From Numida meleagris (Eukaryota; Chordata; Aves; Galliformes; Numididae), in the NCBI RefSeq assembly GCF_002078875.1, contig NC_034413.1:60446433-60510432 (forward strand): a DNA stretch of 64,000 nucleotides. Direction: 5' to 3'. The notes under the pieces are model-generated. The model was not told the DNA's origin. It saw only the letters and a list, made by a program, of their open reading frames with translations, and ran no database searches. Below are positions 37,326 through 49,000 of the stretch, piece after piece (the first letter of the stretch is position 1; each line of letters begins with the position of its first letter). A program made the position numbers and the translations under genes.

Positions 37326-38261
37326 CTGAAAAACACAATGAAGTCATACTGTTAAGTGTGCTGAGGATTAAGTGAGTCAGACTTCTACAGAACGTATGAC
37401 ATTAGCACATCTAATATCTCACTCTTCACAACTGTCACCTCTGCACCAACTCTAAAGGACAGAGCAATTTGTTTCAGAAATAGTTCCTTTCATTTCAAGT
37501 TTATGTTCTTTGTTCAATTGAGCTGTAAGAAACATTAACTAACAAACAAGTGTGACAATGCTGAATAAAAGTATTTCTCCAAACTTGATAGTTTGTATCA
37601 CAGTTTCTCTAAAGTGATCAGTTTTGCATTCATTTGCACAAATTTCCATTAAAAATGCTGTTAGAAACACTACAGGCTCTTTTTCTTAAACCATTTCAGA
37701 AAGATAAACAATTAAAAATAAAAAATAGCTCAGTCTGAACTAGAACAAAACCCGTATTTTTGCATATCGTAACCACTAACGCTGAAAACTCAATAATATG
37801 GGTTTGCACAACTTCAGTTAGAATCATAGAATGGCCTGTGTTGAAAAGAACCTCAAAGATCATCCAGTTTCAACCACCCTGCTGAGCGCAGGGCTGCCAA
37901 CCACAAGACCAGGCTGCCCAGAGCCACATCCAGCCTGGCCTTGAATGCCTCCAGGGACGGGGCATCCACAACCTCCTTGGGCAACCTGTTCCAGCGCGTC
38001 ACCACCCACTGTGTGAAAAACTTCCTCCTAACATCTAACCTAAATCTCCCCTGTCTCAGTTTAAAACCATTCCCCCTTGTCCTATCACTATCCACTCAGG
38101 TAAACAGTCATTCCCCCTCCTATTTAGTAGCCTACATGAACATGGTTTTAAATGGAAGTAGCAAAATTTCATCCTACTAGTTAATTCGTATGCCTATTCT
38201 AACCAGCATCAGCTCCTTGTTTCTACAACCCATTTCAAGCATGTTTAGAAAATAAACTTAC
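37326..38261. other. CLASP1 intron, one third CR1
   Basis: This 936-nt intron lies between two TOG2 exons. About 310 nt are the CR1 copy at 37821-38130; the remainder is A+T-rich without recognised features. Confidence 0.85.
37821..38130 (-). mobile_element. CR1 LINE 3' end, same strand as CLASP1
   Basis: The minus strand encodes [40 protein letters not shown] and [12 protein letters not shown], the highly recognisable CR1 ORF2 C-terminus. A 3' UTR follows, ending with CCATTCTATGATTC. It is 5'-truncated. The coding part remains nearly intact in frame, so it is probably younger than the other copies here. Confidence 0.95.
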
Positions 38262-38407
38262 CCCAACGTGATACAAGCCTCCCGCACTACCTGAGACCGC
38301 AGGTCTTTAGCAGATAATTTAAACGCTCCATCCAGGAGTCGTAAGTGTTGGAAGAAGTTATCGTATTCTGCAGCTCCAGCCAACAGCAAGGAGCGGATCT
38401 TTTTCAA
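38262..38407 (-). CDS. CLASP1: CLASP1 exon, TOG2 HEAT repeats A-B
   Basis: This 146-nt exon has acceptor GGTAACAG and donor GTAAGT. It begins in phase 0 with LKKIRSLLLAGAAEYDNFF, continues QHLRLLDGAFKLSAKDLRSQ and ends VVREACITLG with a split Gly. Both sequence and phase match the family. A CR1 copy lies about 130 bases downstream in the following intron (37821-38130). Confidence 0.95.
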
Positions 38408-39733
38408 CTGTTACCATCACAAAACAAAGCAGTGACTGTTAATGAGCAACGTACACAAGGACTCTTAGGTTCAGAGCTCATACTTTACACCCAGGGCCTC
38501 TGTACAACACACTTCTTAAAGAATAGCAAGCAATTTTGTTTCAGACCTTACAATACAACTCGCAGGTTAACATACTAAGAATATACAATAATATAATCAT
38601 GGTAGCTAATGTTACAGGAATCCACAAGTATTACACGTGGCTTCTACAACTATTGTTAACAACCCAAAAATTACTTCTGAAGCCAAAAGATGTCAAAGGT
38701 TCTTTTTTATTCCACTTAATATCCATCTACTTACAATAGTTTCTAAAAGCTTAGAACCTCACATAGCTAGCTATCTTGTCTGAAAGATGACTTGAAAGGT
38801 TTGACTTACACTCAGATCTGAGTTATACTGACTTCTACCTAGAATTTGTTCACTGACTTTGTTAAAGTAAATAATTATATGGCTCTACTAGAAGTGCAAC
38901 CCTGACCCCACCAAAATAGCCTATGTTCTAGTGATACTGGGACCACAATTTCTTCATAAAGAGTTTATTTTGGGTATCTCCATGTGACCTCATGAATACA
39001 GTCCCTCTATTTAAGCTTACTGCTCTCACTACAGCAAAGAAAAACGAAGTAAGCTGAATCAGCGCAAGCTGACGCTTAGATCTGTAATATATGACTTGAC
39101 AGACATGTCATAGTTGCTGTTCCAGTGATCAAAGTCTACTGTATAGAGAAGTGTATGCATCTATTTATATTATGAAAACACCGCTCATCTCAGAAAATGA
39201 GACAATCTTGGTATGCATACAACGCCCAGTTTTCCACTAATGCATTTCCCACAGTTATAGCCATTTATTCAGAATTACACAAAAGCGTGTAAATTTTTTG
39301 AATTGTTTGCTTTTATTTCCTTTTTGCGAAAGTATAAGTGAGCTCTCTACAGGCAAAATGACTTCCTTCCTCACCAGGAGGTGTTTTAAGAGATTCTGAA
39401 TATAATTTTTGATATTTCTATCTCAGCATTTCAGTATCTGCTAGCAAATTTCTAGCTTTACATCTAGATTCCCTGCATGATTTCCAGCTTAACCTGATCT
39501 CGGCTCACCAGATGCTTTTATATCAAAAATAGTATCTTCCTCCACAGATGTGGTTTAAACTCAGTCTCATAAGGAAATGTTTCCCCTAAGCTTGGGGAAA
39601 TATAACAGATGTTCACCACTTAAACCGCACTTCAACCTTACTCTGAGATTCTCTCAGCAAACTCTTTCATGGGATAACCTCAGTGAAGGAAAACCATATA
39701 TTAATAGAGTTCATGTCAAAGATAACTACTTAC

Positions 39734-39826
39734 AGCAGATACTCTCTGTTCCCAGTCATGTTTATCATCAGATAGTATCTCTCTTATTTTGTTTATGGAT
39801 TCCTCAAGATCCCGGCTAGAATAAAT
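39734..39826 (-). CDS. CLASP1: CLASP1 exon, TOG2 first HEAT helices
   Basis: This exon is 93 nt, exactly 31 codons, phase 0-0. It has acceptor AATTTACAG and donor GTAAGTAG. It codes IYSSRDLEESINKIREILSD followed by DKHDWEQRVSA. The conserved DWEQR contains the intra-HEAT loop tryptophan that contacts tubulin in TOG domains generally; in CLASP TOG2 that surface has an unusual convex arrangement (family knowledge). Human CLASP1 has VNA where this reads VSA (recalled). Confidence 0.94.
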
Positions 39827-41038
39827 CTGTAAATTTAAATACAGAGTAGAATCATAACATGAGATTTATTCCAGTAAGCAAGACCATTTCCCATCTACCA
39901 TCTTATTTCCTCTTTCCCTCAATGCTCAGCTGTCACATGTTAGATTTGGACATGCTAGTTTTGCATAACGCAAAGAATTTACACACCTTTCCTTCCAACA
40001 TTATAGCATGATCACAGGATAACTAAGGGATTGTCATCTGTTATTTTACTATAGGTTCACAATTTTAAGCAGCATTTCTGTAGTGTATATAGCAAAAAAA
40101 ACGTTACTGAGAACAGTTACAAGTCAAATACATAACTGACATCTGCAACAAAAGAGTCAATAAAATGCTAAAATTCCTGCTTTGTGGAAGAGATTAATGT
40201 ATATGTTTTATGGAGCTAGTCAACAGTCACTATGCATAACTAGAGAAAACTAACTCATTCCCAAATAGAAGTAAGATCTTAAAAGCTTAACTCTAAACTG
40301 GCTTTTAAAACTTGCAGGTGCTAAAAATTTTCATACTACTAAACAGTCACACTGTATTGGAGCACAGAAGAAAGCTACCAAAGAATAAAATCAGTCAATT
40401 TGAAAGCAGATTCACTAAAAATACACAAGTGTATCAAAAGAGTAAGGGGTAGCTAAGTCACCATCCTACACTTCAGCCCAGGTTGGGTTCTAGGCTGAGC
40501 TGGGTAAGATCATGAGCACCTGTGCAGTCTTCACTTGTCCCAGTGGGTAAACTCTGGTGAAGGAGAGGTGATGCACTCCACATTTCAGCTACCTGACTAA
40601 ATCTATCAGCAAACACGCGCTATTCCATCGTAGCACTCAAAACAGCAGAGATCCTGGAGGCACAAATCACCTTTACCTGCTTTCAGTTTCCATATGACAC
40701 AAATGAAATGCAGAGAGGCTTTTTGGTGACTTGAGCTTTTGTTTGATCAGACAGCACTGTTCAACACGCCCCAACTAGCGCCAGCTCAGCGCCTTCTCCT
40801 ACGATACCTGTACCACAAAACCTCCTGGCTCCCCTCCCTCCACTTTTGAGCATTTCCCACCAACCTACTGGCAGCTATCATCATTTTAAGTTGCTCCCCA
40901 ACAACCTTCAACTTACCTTTCCCTTAAGGGAGACTTGCCAGCATTCAAGCAAAGTGCAATTTATAAGCAATAAGGACTAGATCCTACACCTATCTTCTGC
41001 TGTTTCGTGTTATGTGCTTTAGCTTATAATTTACTTAC

Positions 41039-41112
41039 TTGAACTGTTGGGACATCTTCAAATGCCTTAATGAAGTCTTCTTCATCCACAGCACCAGCTC
41101 CCTCTTTGCCAG
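41039..41112 (-). CDS. CLASP1: CLASP1 exon, entry into TOG2
   Basis: This 74-nt exon has acceptor TTTGTCAG and donor GTAAGTAA. It completes a split ACT codon, then codes GKEGAGAVDEEDFIKAFEDVP and TVQ. The DEEDFIKAF motif is diagnostic of the segment just before the first TOG2 helix in CLASP1 and CLASP2. Human CLASP1 has FDDVPVVQ here (recalled), so the changes are conservative. It ends in phase 0. Confidence 0.93.
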
Positions 41113-42072
41113 CTGACAAACAAGAAAACAGCCTTTTCAGTCTTCTTATCAACAAGAGAATCAATAATGAAACCACTAGCTATCTATCAAGGCATCTAAT
41201 CAGGAGAAAGTTCACTATCCACACAACCTCAGAGTGCTGCAAATGTAATAAAAATAGAGGCGGGAAAATTCAGTGCCAGGCATGGACTGCACATGCATAG
41301 CAACCTCCAGCTCCAAGGCACAGAGGGCATGCTAGGGAAGTCATTATAGGAGTCACTTAACAGTTAGGGGGCACAGTCTGAAAGATGAAAGGGAATATTT
41401 ACTTTCATTATATGGGAGATTTTATTTTAAAGGATTTAATCCTATCTATAATAGATGAAGGTGCAGATCTCCTGACACCTGCACAAGCAGACAAACGATA
41501 AGGAAGACAAACAGTCTCTGGAATATTAATCGCATTAGAGACTGTGAAAGACAACTTCCTTCATTTCTCTAGATCTTTTGTAATGACATTTAAAATTGAT
41601 CACATTCCAAATTACCGCTCCCTTCTTCTCTTTCACCTTCGCTACTAGCAATGCCTTAGGGACTTAGAAGAAAGTCAGCATGTCTGTTTTAGGTTGCATG
41701 GCCTTAAGTTTTAGCATGTAGTTGTAAGCAGCCTGCATCAATCCAGCCAAAGAGTATCAGCTATAGAAACAAAAATTCACACTATGCATCAGTGACATGC
41801 TTCACCCTGAGCCCTCATTGCACAATGATGCAGTTCCAACATTACACAATGGCAATGTGCACTAGAGAGATGTGAGGAGTGCTTGCAGACTCACCCACGT
41901 TGTGCAGACTCACTCACATTCAAACAAACATACATGTAACAATCTCACTTGGGAAACAACTGCTTCTGGATACTGGGAGAATGACATGGCCTGAAAATTC
42001 TGGAGATAAGCTCAAACATGAACATTACAAATACTCGGCATAAAAGTCAATTCGCTTTTGTTATAAGCTTAC

Positions 42073-42225
42073 TTGAAGACTTGGAACCCAGAGCTGCAGA
42101 CCCAAGTCTGCGAGTAGTCCCCATCCCAACTCTACGTGAGTTTGCAGGAGCCTTTGAAGATGTAGAGGAGTTAGCTGAGGAAGGCCTGTTCCCATCCACG
42201 GAGTCTTCATCATCAAAATTTTTAT
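42073..42225 (-). CDS. CLASP1: CLASP1 exon, acidic/Ser-rich lead-in to TOG2
   Basis: This 153-nt exon has acceptor TTTTTTGGCAG at 42226 and donor GTAAGC at 42072. It starts with 2 nt of a split codon and ends with 1 nt. It codes (D/Y)KNFDDEDSVDGNRPSS, then a Ser/Thr-rich run, RRVGMGTTRRLGSAALGSKSS, and a split Thr. In the long isoform it follows the TOG1-proximal exon that ends in Asn/Gln-Ser-Ala-type sequence; in the short isoform it follows 45533-45569. It is shared by both. The linker is low-complexity and probably unstructured, with no catalytic or lattice-binding motif visible. Confidence 0.93.
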
Positions 42226-45200
42226 CTGCCAAAAAAGGAAAAAGCAGAGTCGACCATTATCAGGGATTTCTTAAGGAACATGCCAGTGTGATGGCAAACA
42301 CATTGCCTGGTCTGCTGAAACCTCAGCTGGATCTGTTCTGCCAGTTCCCATCGTAACAGCTTCTTCATGATGGTAACGCAGTTATTCAGGAATGACCACC
42401 AGCCACTGAGACCACTTCTATGCTACTGCAGCCACTACTTCATAACCCTTTCAATGTATTTGTTCTGACAGAAGAAACCACAAATCTACAACAAGAAAAG
42501 ATGAAGCCACAGCTAATACTTGAGCTGTCTACAGTCTGCATCTCCAATTTTTCTTTTTTTTTTTGCCTCCAGTTTACCATGAGCTGTTTTGAAAAAAAAA
42601 ACAACAAAAAAACAAAAACATGAGCAAATCCATGTGTGGAAAGGATCAGGAAGAGCCAGCTGCCCTTCCACACCATGCTAACTGCCTGCACAAGATCAAG
42701 AACAAACAACAGACTAATCCAGGAAAGATCACATGGCAACACCTATGCTGCTGATAAGCCACAGACATTTCCCTTCGGGACCATTAATCACAGGTCCAAC
42801 CTAAAGCTGCACATCCACTTCTATGTTTTTAAGTTATCAGCAGAGCTTCCCTGCTTGTTGTAAGGAAACAGCAGAGAATTACCTTAAAGAAAAAAATAAG
42901 GTGAACTGAAATGTATGGAATCCTTTGTATCCATCCAAAGGCCTTACTTCCAAACATGAACATAAATTAACCTAAAATGAATTACAGTCACTTTGATTTT
43001 CATTGAAGGTCACTTCAATTCCAAAGGAGTGCTTATATTGCAGTTCTACACAAATTAGCTAATCCACTTTAAAAAATGGCCTTAGGTTGAGAGGTGACAA
43101 AACATTTGGACAGCTGATATAGACGAAGTGCATAATTTATTGAGGCTAGAAAACCCCCTCTCCGTCCCCCATCACTTAGCTTTTCCACACTAATACTTCA
43201 TTCAGGATTTGAGACGCGATCTACGCCCATCTCAACCCAATGATCCATGATATGCCCCCACTCTCACTGTTTCAGGAATATTTCCTCTGTGAAATTTCAC
43301 TCAAACACCACCAGCAGGAGCTTTAATCCATCCCTACTCAGGAAAGCACCTGGGAGTATCAAGTAACCAATACAGGCTCCAAGTTGGACACTAAGGAGTA
43401 AAACTCAATACATGTTGAGCTTTTTCTAAGTAAGAAAAACTGGTAACAGTGAAGACATTTTAGTGGAAGAAAAAGAGGAAAAAAGGAAGAAAAGTCTGCA
43501 ATGTCCTTTGTCTTAGTTTTCCCTCCCCCCAAAGGCTCAGTAACAGCTGGACACAGAAGAGCTGTCACAGATCATCTAAAAATCTAAAAACTACATTTGC
43601 AACCTGTACACACGTGCATGACACTGAAGTCCAATCGCAGCACTGAAATAACAGCTAGGCATCATCCCAAAAGTTAAGGAAGGTGGTCAAGGATCACTGT
43701 CCCATTAATTTTAATGCTCAAAAAGCCTTGGATTAAGGCAAAGGGACAGAAAAAAAGAAAGTTCTAAAGGAAAGTGGGGCAGTAACAGGCATTTCAGCTG
43801 TTGCTCAGGCAAAAGTGAACAAGACAAAGGTGAACACAGGAACTTTATAATTAAGAAATTTAAGGTCACATCAAGAAATGAGGTCAATTTAAGGAGAGGA
43901 ATAACCACTACACTTAGGACATGGGATCCATCACACAGTGCCCAAAGGCAGCCATGGAGACTGTGTTATTCCCATTGACACGCTCACTTTTTGCTCTGCC
44001 AGACATAATAAAAAATATGACATACTCTTGAAAAGAGCCCAGGGAAAAGCCAGAAGAATGTCTGGAAAATACATTTTCAATTAATTTAAGTGAAAGTTCA
44101 TTGCAGGGGACTGTTTACCCTGATCAGACGCTTAACAAGTTGCTTGATTGTATTGTGTGCTAACACAGCAACTGAAGACTGCATGTAGTTCTCCAGTGTG
44201 ATTTATTAGTGTTGCTTCTCCATCCTTACCTGGCAAGTTCCACTATGGGAATATATTAAAAACATCGAGTTTTGTGGGTTTTTTTTTCCCCCCCTTTTTT
44301 CTTTTTCCCTGAAAGATACAGTCTAGTTCAAACAGGAATTTTATTTCAAAAACATTATTTGGTCAGAGTTGCACAGAAGGTCATGGTAGATGAAAATAAG
44401 ACTCTAAATGTGTGATCTCTGAAGCCTATTGAAAGGGATTTAAATGAGGATAAGCTTGTATAGACCTTGAATACATCCAGACCAAATTTGCCCCATTTAC
44501 ATTTATTCCAAATGCCCATATTTAGATATTAAGCAAATGATTATTTATAATATATATTACCAGCCAAGAGACAGTCATTCTCAGAAAGTACTTTATTACT
44601 CCAAAACCCCTTTCATCTGGTAATACAGTTCTTCATCAGTTACAGTACAGGCTATTTAAACACTATTATTTAACTCACTTCCTCATCTATCTGTATTCTC
44701 AAAGCCTCTCCAAAAGGAGAAGAGGGTGTGGTTTGCTGTTTGATAATACATGCAAATGCAGAAAAACATTAAAAAAGATTGCACTCCCATAGCATTTTAG
44801 CAATTAAATCAACTATGTAAAACAGGTTTCTCCAAGCATTAGCTAAGAACAACATAAAAAAAGGAAAAAAATACACAACAAACAACCAGCCCACAGTTTC
44901 GGAGATGTTTGGGTTACAATCACATCTCTCTGTTCATTAAGTCTACACACAAAGGAATAGTTATCAGAATATTCCTTCAACAGCCAAACAGCATTTTCTA
45001 ATCTGAACAGTGAAGAGTAACAGATCCACATTCAGAACTGCACACTAAGTCTTCCAGCAGCACGTGTGCAGGACGGAAAGACAAACAAAGAACAGAAAGA
45101 AACCTGAACACGCGAGTTCCGAAAACCAGAGAAAAATAAACTGCTAAGCATTACCATTAAAAAGCCTCTTCCCCCCATTCATTGACTGAGATCACAACAA

Positions 45201-45532
45201 TCATTTCAGCTAGGATCATATTTTTTTTTTTTTCAGTCCATCTGCAAACCACGAGGTGCCAAATTCAGCATGGGTGTAACTCATCACTCCATCAGAGGTG
45301 CACCAAAGCAAAATCAGTCCCAGGTTGCAGCGTTAAATAACCGCTGATATTTTCCCACCCTAACAAACCCCCCAGTGCTCATTTACTAGGGACACAGTGC
45401 TCTCCACCAGAGACATGCCCTTATAAAAGAGACCTTTGTCTGCTCACCACTCTGCTGTCTCAGGGAAACAACACAATTAGCTTTAAATTTTTCAATTCCG
45501 TTACATTATTTAAGAAGAAAAAAATCGCTTAC
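42226..45532. other. CLASP1 intron 1 of the short isoform
   Basis: This 3.3-kb intron separates the alternative first exon from the shared acidic exon. It is also part of the larger intron of the long isoform. It holds poly-T/poly-A runs near 42550-42620, 44279-44301 and 45221-45234. No exon was found. Confidence 0.8.
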
Positions 45533-45569
45533 AAGTACATATCCTTCTGCAAATAAGCTTCCTCAACAT
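45533..45569 (-). CDS. CLASP1: CLASP1 alternative first coding exon (TOG1-less short isoform)
   Basis: The minus strand reads ATG at 45569-45567, then codes MLRKLICRRICT plus one base (T), followed by a GTAAGC donor at 45532. The 37 nt leave phase 1. The next exon (42073-42225) begins with AT, so the junction codon is TAT (Tyr) and the product reads MLRKLICRRICTY-KNFDDEDSVDG. This closely parallels the short CLASP2 isoform, which starts MRRLICKRICDYK-SFDDEESVDG (recalled). An upstream ATG at 45578 is followed after three codons by a stop, so 45569 is the better start. The 5' UTR boundary is unknown. A chance match of length, phase and sequence is unlikely, but no transcript was seen. Confidence 0.86.
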
Positions 45570-46060
45570 TCCTTCATATTTTCCATAGCGCGCCCAGATA
45601 TAAGAGTGCTTCGCAGAGAGCCGCGGCTTTCAGTCCAGAGCATAATCAATCATTGCCCCCGTATTCATTAAGCATGCTGTCTTCGCACATGGATTTAAAC
45701 AGCTACGGCCTCAGTCCTCTCTAGCAGCTCCGTGGGATTCTCAGGAACATCCATTTCAGCCCAGGAAACTGCAATGCTCTTTAGGAAGGGAGTGAGGGGA
45801 ACGCAGGATGAGCAACGCACGCTGCAGCTGAGCTGCTCTGCCCGGCTGGGCTGGCTTGCACCAGGATCCAGCCTGGCTTTATCCCCTGGGAAGCGCTAAC
45901 AGGAGCATCTCAACAGCTGTCATTGTTTGGCCATGACGAATAAATTTAGTCATTATTCATTTTAGAATGTAACCCCTTCACGGCCTGGCCAAGGTGTAAA
46001 ACAGGGGAAAGAGAGCACTAGTTGGTCAGGAACCGCAGCAGATAAGGGCCAGAGCTTTCT
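45570..46060 (-). promoter_or_regulatory. CpG-enriched candidate promoter of the short CLASP1 isoform
   Basis: Immediately upstream (minus sense) of the alternative first exon, about 17 CpG dinucleotides can be counted by eye in roughly 490 bases, including GCGCGC near 45590 and CCGCGG near 45622. Surrounding introns typically show about one per 100 bases or fewer. This fits a weak CpG-type internal promoter. A TATATC stretch near 45600 is too close to the ATG to be trusted as a TATA box. The role is inferred from position and composition only. Confidence 0.5.
45933..45953. promoter_or_regulatory. Imperfect 21-bp dyad upstream of the short-isoform exon
   Basis: The 21 bases begin ATGACGAATAAATTT and end AGTCAT. 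ATGAC and GTCAT are exact reverse complements, and the centre is A+T-rich. It lies inside the CpG-enriched stretch, about 360 nt upstream of the alternative ATG. Binding-factor identity is not established; GTCAT and ATGAC half-sites are bZIP-like. Confidence 0.3.
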
Positions 46061-49000
46061 CTGCCTGAACCATCAGCTGGGACTTTTTAAAGCCAAGCAG
46101 CTGAGGGCTCAGACTTCCTCTCTGATGAAGTGAGATGCTTTCTGGCTTTTAAAGAAGATGTCACCTCTGTTCATGCCGAAGATGCCCTGCCATGGCCTGC
46201 AGGCCTGACTACAAGGCACTGCACCTGCCCCCACCCCGCTGCACCCATTTACCACACACCCCATATCCAAGCACTGATGCAGCAGAAGGGGGCTGGCATC
46301 TTGCACAAATTTCCCTTTACAGCACAACACCTCCCTTCTCTCTTTGCTTGCACGCTGAAATGTAAGCGGTTAAATCTCTGTGTTGGTATCTAAATGGAGT
46401 GAAGCGCTGAGGTCTGCAACGAAGAAGTGGGGCCTGGAGAAGCACTGCCTGCTCTGCTATGGGGTTTTTCCACTTGGTTCTCAGTTCCTGGCAGCGAGCA
46501 GTCTACTTAAGCTAGCTCAAAGGAAATCATTCATTTATATCAGCAAATATTATTGAACACCATGCAAAAAAATTAAATAACTGCAAAAATATCAACACTT
46601 GGACATTTCCACCTGCAAATCACTCATTTCAAGATAGCTGTCAGTTGGCAGTACTCGGCACTCCGGTACCTCCTGTGAGCAGAGATCAGCTAACACATTT
46701 CACAGTTTACCACAGTGACCGCATGTCTCTGATGCCAGCCTCCCTCTGAGGTGCAGGTGAAGGCCAGCACTGGAGGAGCCCTCCTTGCCCCCTCCCTAAT
46801 ACACAGCACCAGCACATGAGCATGTGCACACATGCTGAGGCACATCATGCCATGCTCCAGTCCTGCTTGGCAGTTAAAGCTCAACTTCCTGAAGACCCAG
46901 GGGCTCTCTTTGAAAACACAGGATACACAGAATACAAAGCCACCAACACCAAAGGCTACAGAGCATGCTTCCAAATCTCTCCTTACTCTTCCTCCTGCCA
47001 GACAAAGACCCAGCCTGCACTTAACCTGTGTTCTTCAGGCAGTCTCCTTGATCAACTCAGCCACATCCTCATATTTGCAATACAGTGATGATCATCAACC
47101 TGAGATAAGGTGGTGCCAATCCAAGGATACCATGCCAGGTCAGTAAATGAATGCTTGTTTTCTATTTTTAATAATCCTTCCAGTATCAGCATGCTCTTCT
47201 TTAATCCAAGAAGTTTCTGTTTTCCATTCTCTGCTAGGAAATGAGATTCATCTTTTTAGCTGCTGCCTCATTCTGTCTCTTATGTGCTAATGAAGGTGCT
47301 CATAACCTAATAAGTCAAGCGCCATCACAAAGAGAAATAAGATTCCTGAAAGAAGCAACACTTGGAATTGTTTTCTGCTCCAAATATATCACACTTACAG
47401 ACAGGCAATTGTTTTGATATACATTCTGCTCAGTCTGCAGGCATACAGACACTGACATTTCACAGCGTATTGCTTTCTGCCATCCCTCTAAGCAGAAAAA
47501 CAATTGGATACTAATGGCAATAATAAACAAGTCACATTTCTGCTAGTGCATTTATTACACCAATTCCAGTATAACAAAGTTAACCGAGGAAAAGTAGATA
47601 GACCCTGACATGACATCCAACAGCAGACTAGGCAGACACACACAGTTCACTAAGGAAAGTAAATGCCAACTTCGTTCTACCTGAGAGAATAAGCACTAGG
47701 TCCTACAAAATTTAAAACCTGCTCTCAAGTACTAACCTGATAAACCAGACAAAACGTTTGGGTAGAAGACTAATCTGAAATCATGCAACTCGTGACTGAT
47801 TCCAATTATTTTTCTGAGGGATTTTATAATTTCCAATCTTGGAATCAGGTGGCTGCCATTCGAGTTTTATTCACAATGACTGTGTGGAAGAGTGAAAAAG
47901 AGCCTTAAAGATTTGAAAACTAGAGACAAATTAAAAGGATCTAATACTTATTGCTTTCAAATATGGTCTTTAAAACCATAAGGTTGACAGTGTTATGATT
48001 TTAGGCTAACGAGCCACGCCACACACTCTCTAATAGTGTAGGAGTCCTAACGTAACTAAGAATATAGCAGCCAAAACGTTTTTCAAAAACTTCTGTCTGT
48101 GAAACTAAAAAAAAAGAATATAGGAATTTTTAAACTCAACTTCCATTCAGAGTTTTCAGCACTATGACAGTTGTCGTTAAGGAGGCCTGAAAAAGAAGCA
48201 GTGAGAAGGATTCACATCCCTACAAGTTCTGTAAAGATAATTACAGAACAAAATAGCTAAGCTAATGAGCAACAGCACACAGAAGCCTTACTGCTCAAAG
48301 AATTCTCAAAAGGACTGCAAGTTAAGATGGAGCCATAAAAACAGCAAGAATTAATAGTTGTAGTGATTATTTTAGTGAAGTTCATGCGGATACCTGAACA
48401 AGAATCACAAACCCATGTGCTAGAGGCTGCACAGATGCAGATTTCGCTCCATAAAAATAAAAAAAAAAACGTGAGACAGACGTGCTCACAAAGCAGGATG
48501 CAAAAGGAGAAGAAGATTTGTTTTCCCCCAAAGTCATCCTTGGAAACCCAATACTCTCACAGTGCCCCTTCCAAGCAGCCACACAGCTTTCCACCAGACC
48601 GCAATCACATCAGGAAATCCACAACACACACCTTGCAAAAAAAAAAAACAACACAACACTCACTCAGAAAGGCCAGGTTTGCATATAGTTTCAATTTAAA
48701 GAGCCAAACCAGCCTTTGCCTACACTACACGTAGCCTCCTTGCCAGGCAGGGCTTGTTGGTTGGCCCTTCAGAGCACAAGCCCACAGTTAATAGCCAAGC
48801 TGCCCACACAAAGATATGATTATCTATGAATGCAGCCTTCCACAACCACACCGATGATTTCCGAGTCTATCGTGCGCTCCACAACAGGGTGAGTTCTGTG
48901 TTTCACTGCTGCAGCTTTCCTCGCTGCCTTCACTTTTGTCCTTCTGGACCCTGGAAAACACCCATTAAATACAGCAGCAGTAGCTGCAAGCAAAACGCAT

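Larger units (their letters stand above)
38408..42072. other. CLASP1 introns around the TOG2 entry exons
   Basis: These are introns 38408-39733 (1,326 nt), 39827-41038 (1,212 nt) and 41113-42072 (960 nt). No transposon, RNA gene or further exon is recognised. The lead-in and first TOG2 exons are closely clustered compared with the linker exons. Confidence 0.85.
2035..45569 (-). other. CLASP1: CLASP1 gene body, visible part (short-isoform start to first TOG3 exon)
   Basis: CLASP proteins bind microtubule plus ends and lattice through TOG domains and EB1-binding SxIP motifs. They suppress catastrophe and promote rescue at the cell cortex, kinetochores and Golgi. Twenty minus-strand exons, each bounded by AG and GT with matching phases, encode the CLASP order: acidic lead-in, TOG2, Ser/Arg-rich linker with SKIP and SRIP, start of TOG3. 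CLASP1 is preferred over CLASP2 because of recalled paralogue-specific residues: PHYLRQTEDVAEVLNHCASS (CLASP2 has PTYMRQ and NRCASS), DSIVSLPQSDR, and the RIRTRRQSSGSAT segment. The gene continues past the left edge, since the last exon ends mid-codon (AG of a Ser). The long isoform's TOG1 exons lie beyond the right edge. The comparison is to human CLASP sequences from memory; no alignment was run. Confidence 0.95.

Noticed and set aside
48970..49000. Plus-strand CAAAACGCATCTC, resembling a codon run for the short-isoform peptide
   Set aside because: It is on the wrong strand with no ATG or donor in phase. The true match is on the minus strand at 45533-45569.
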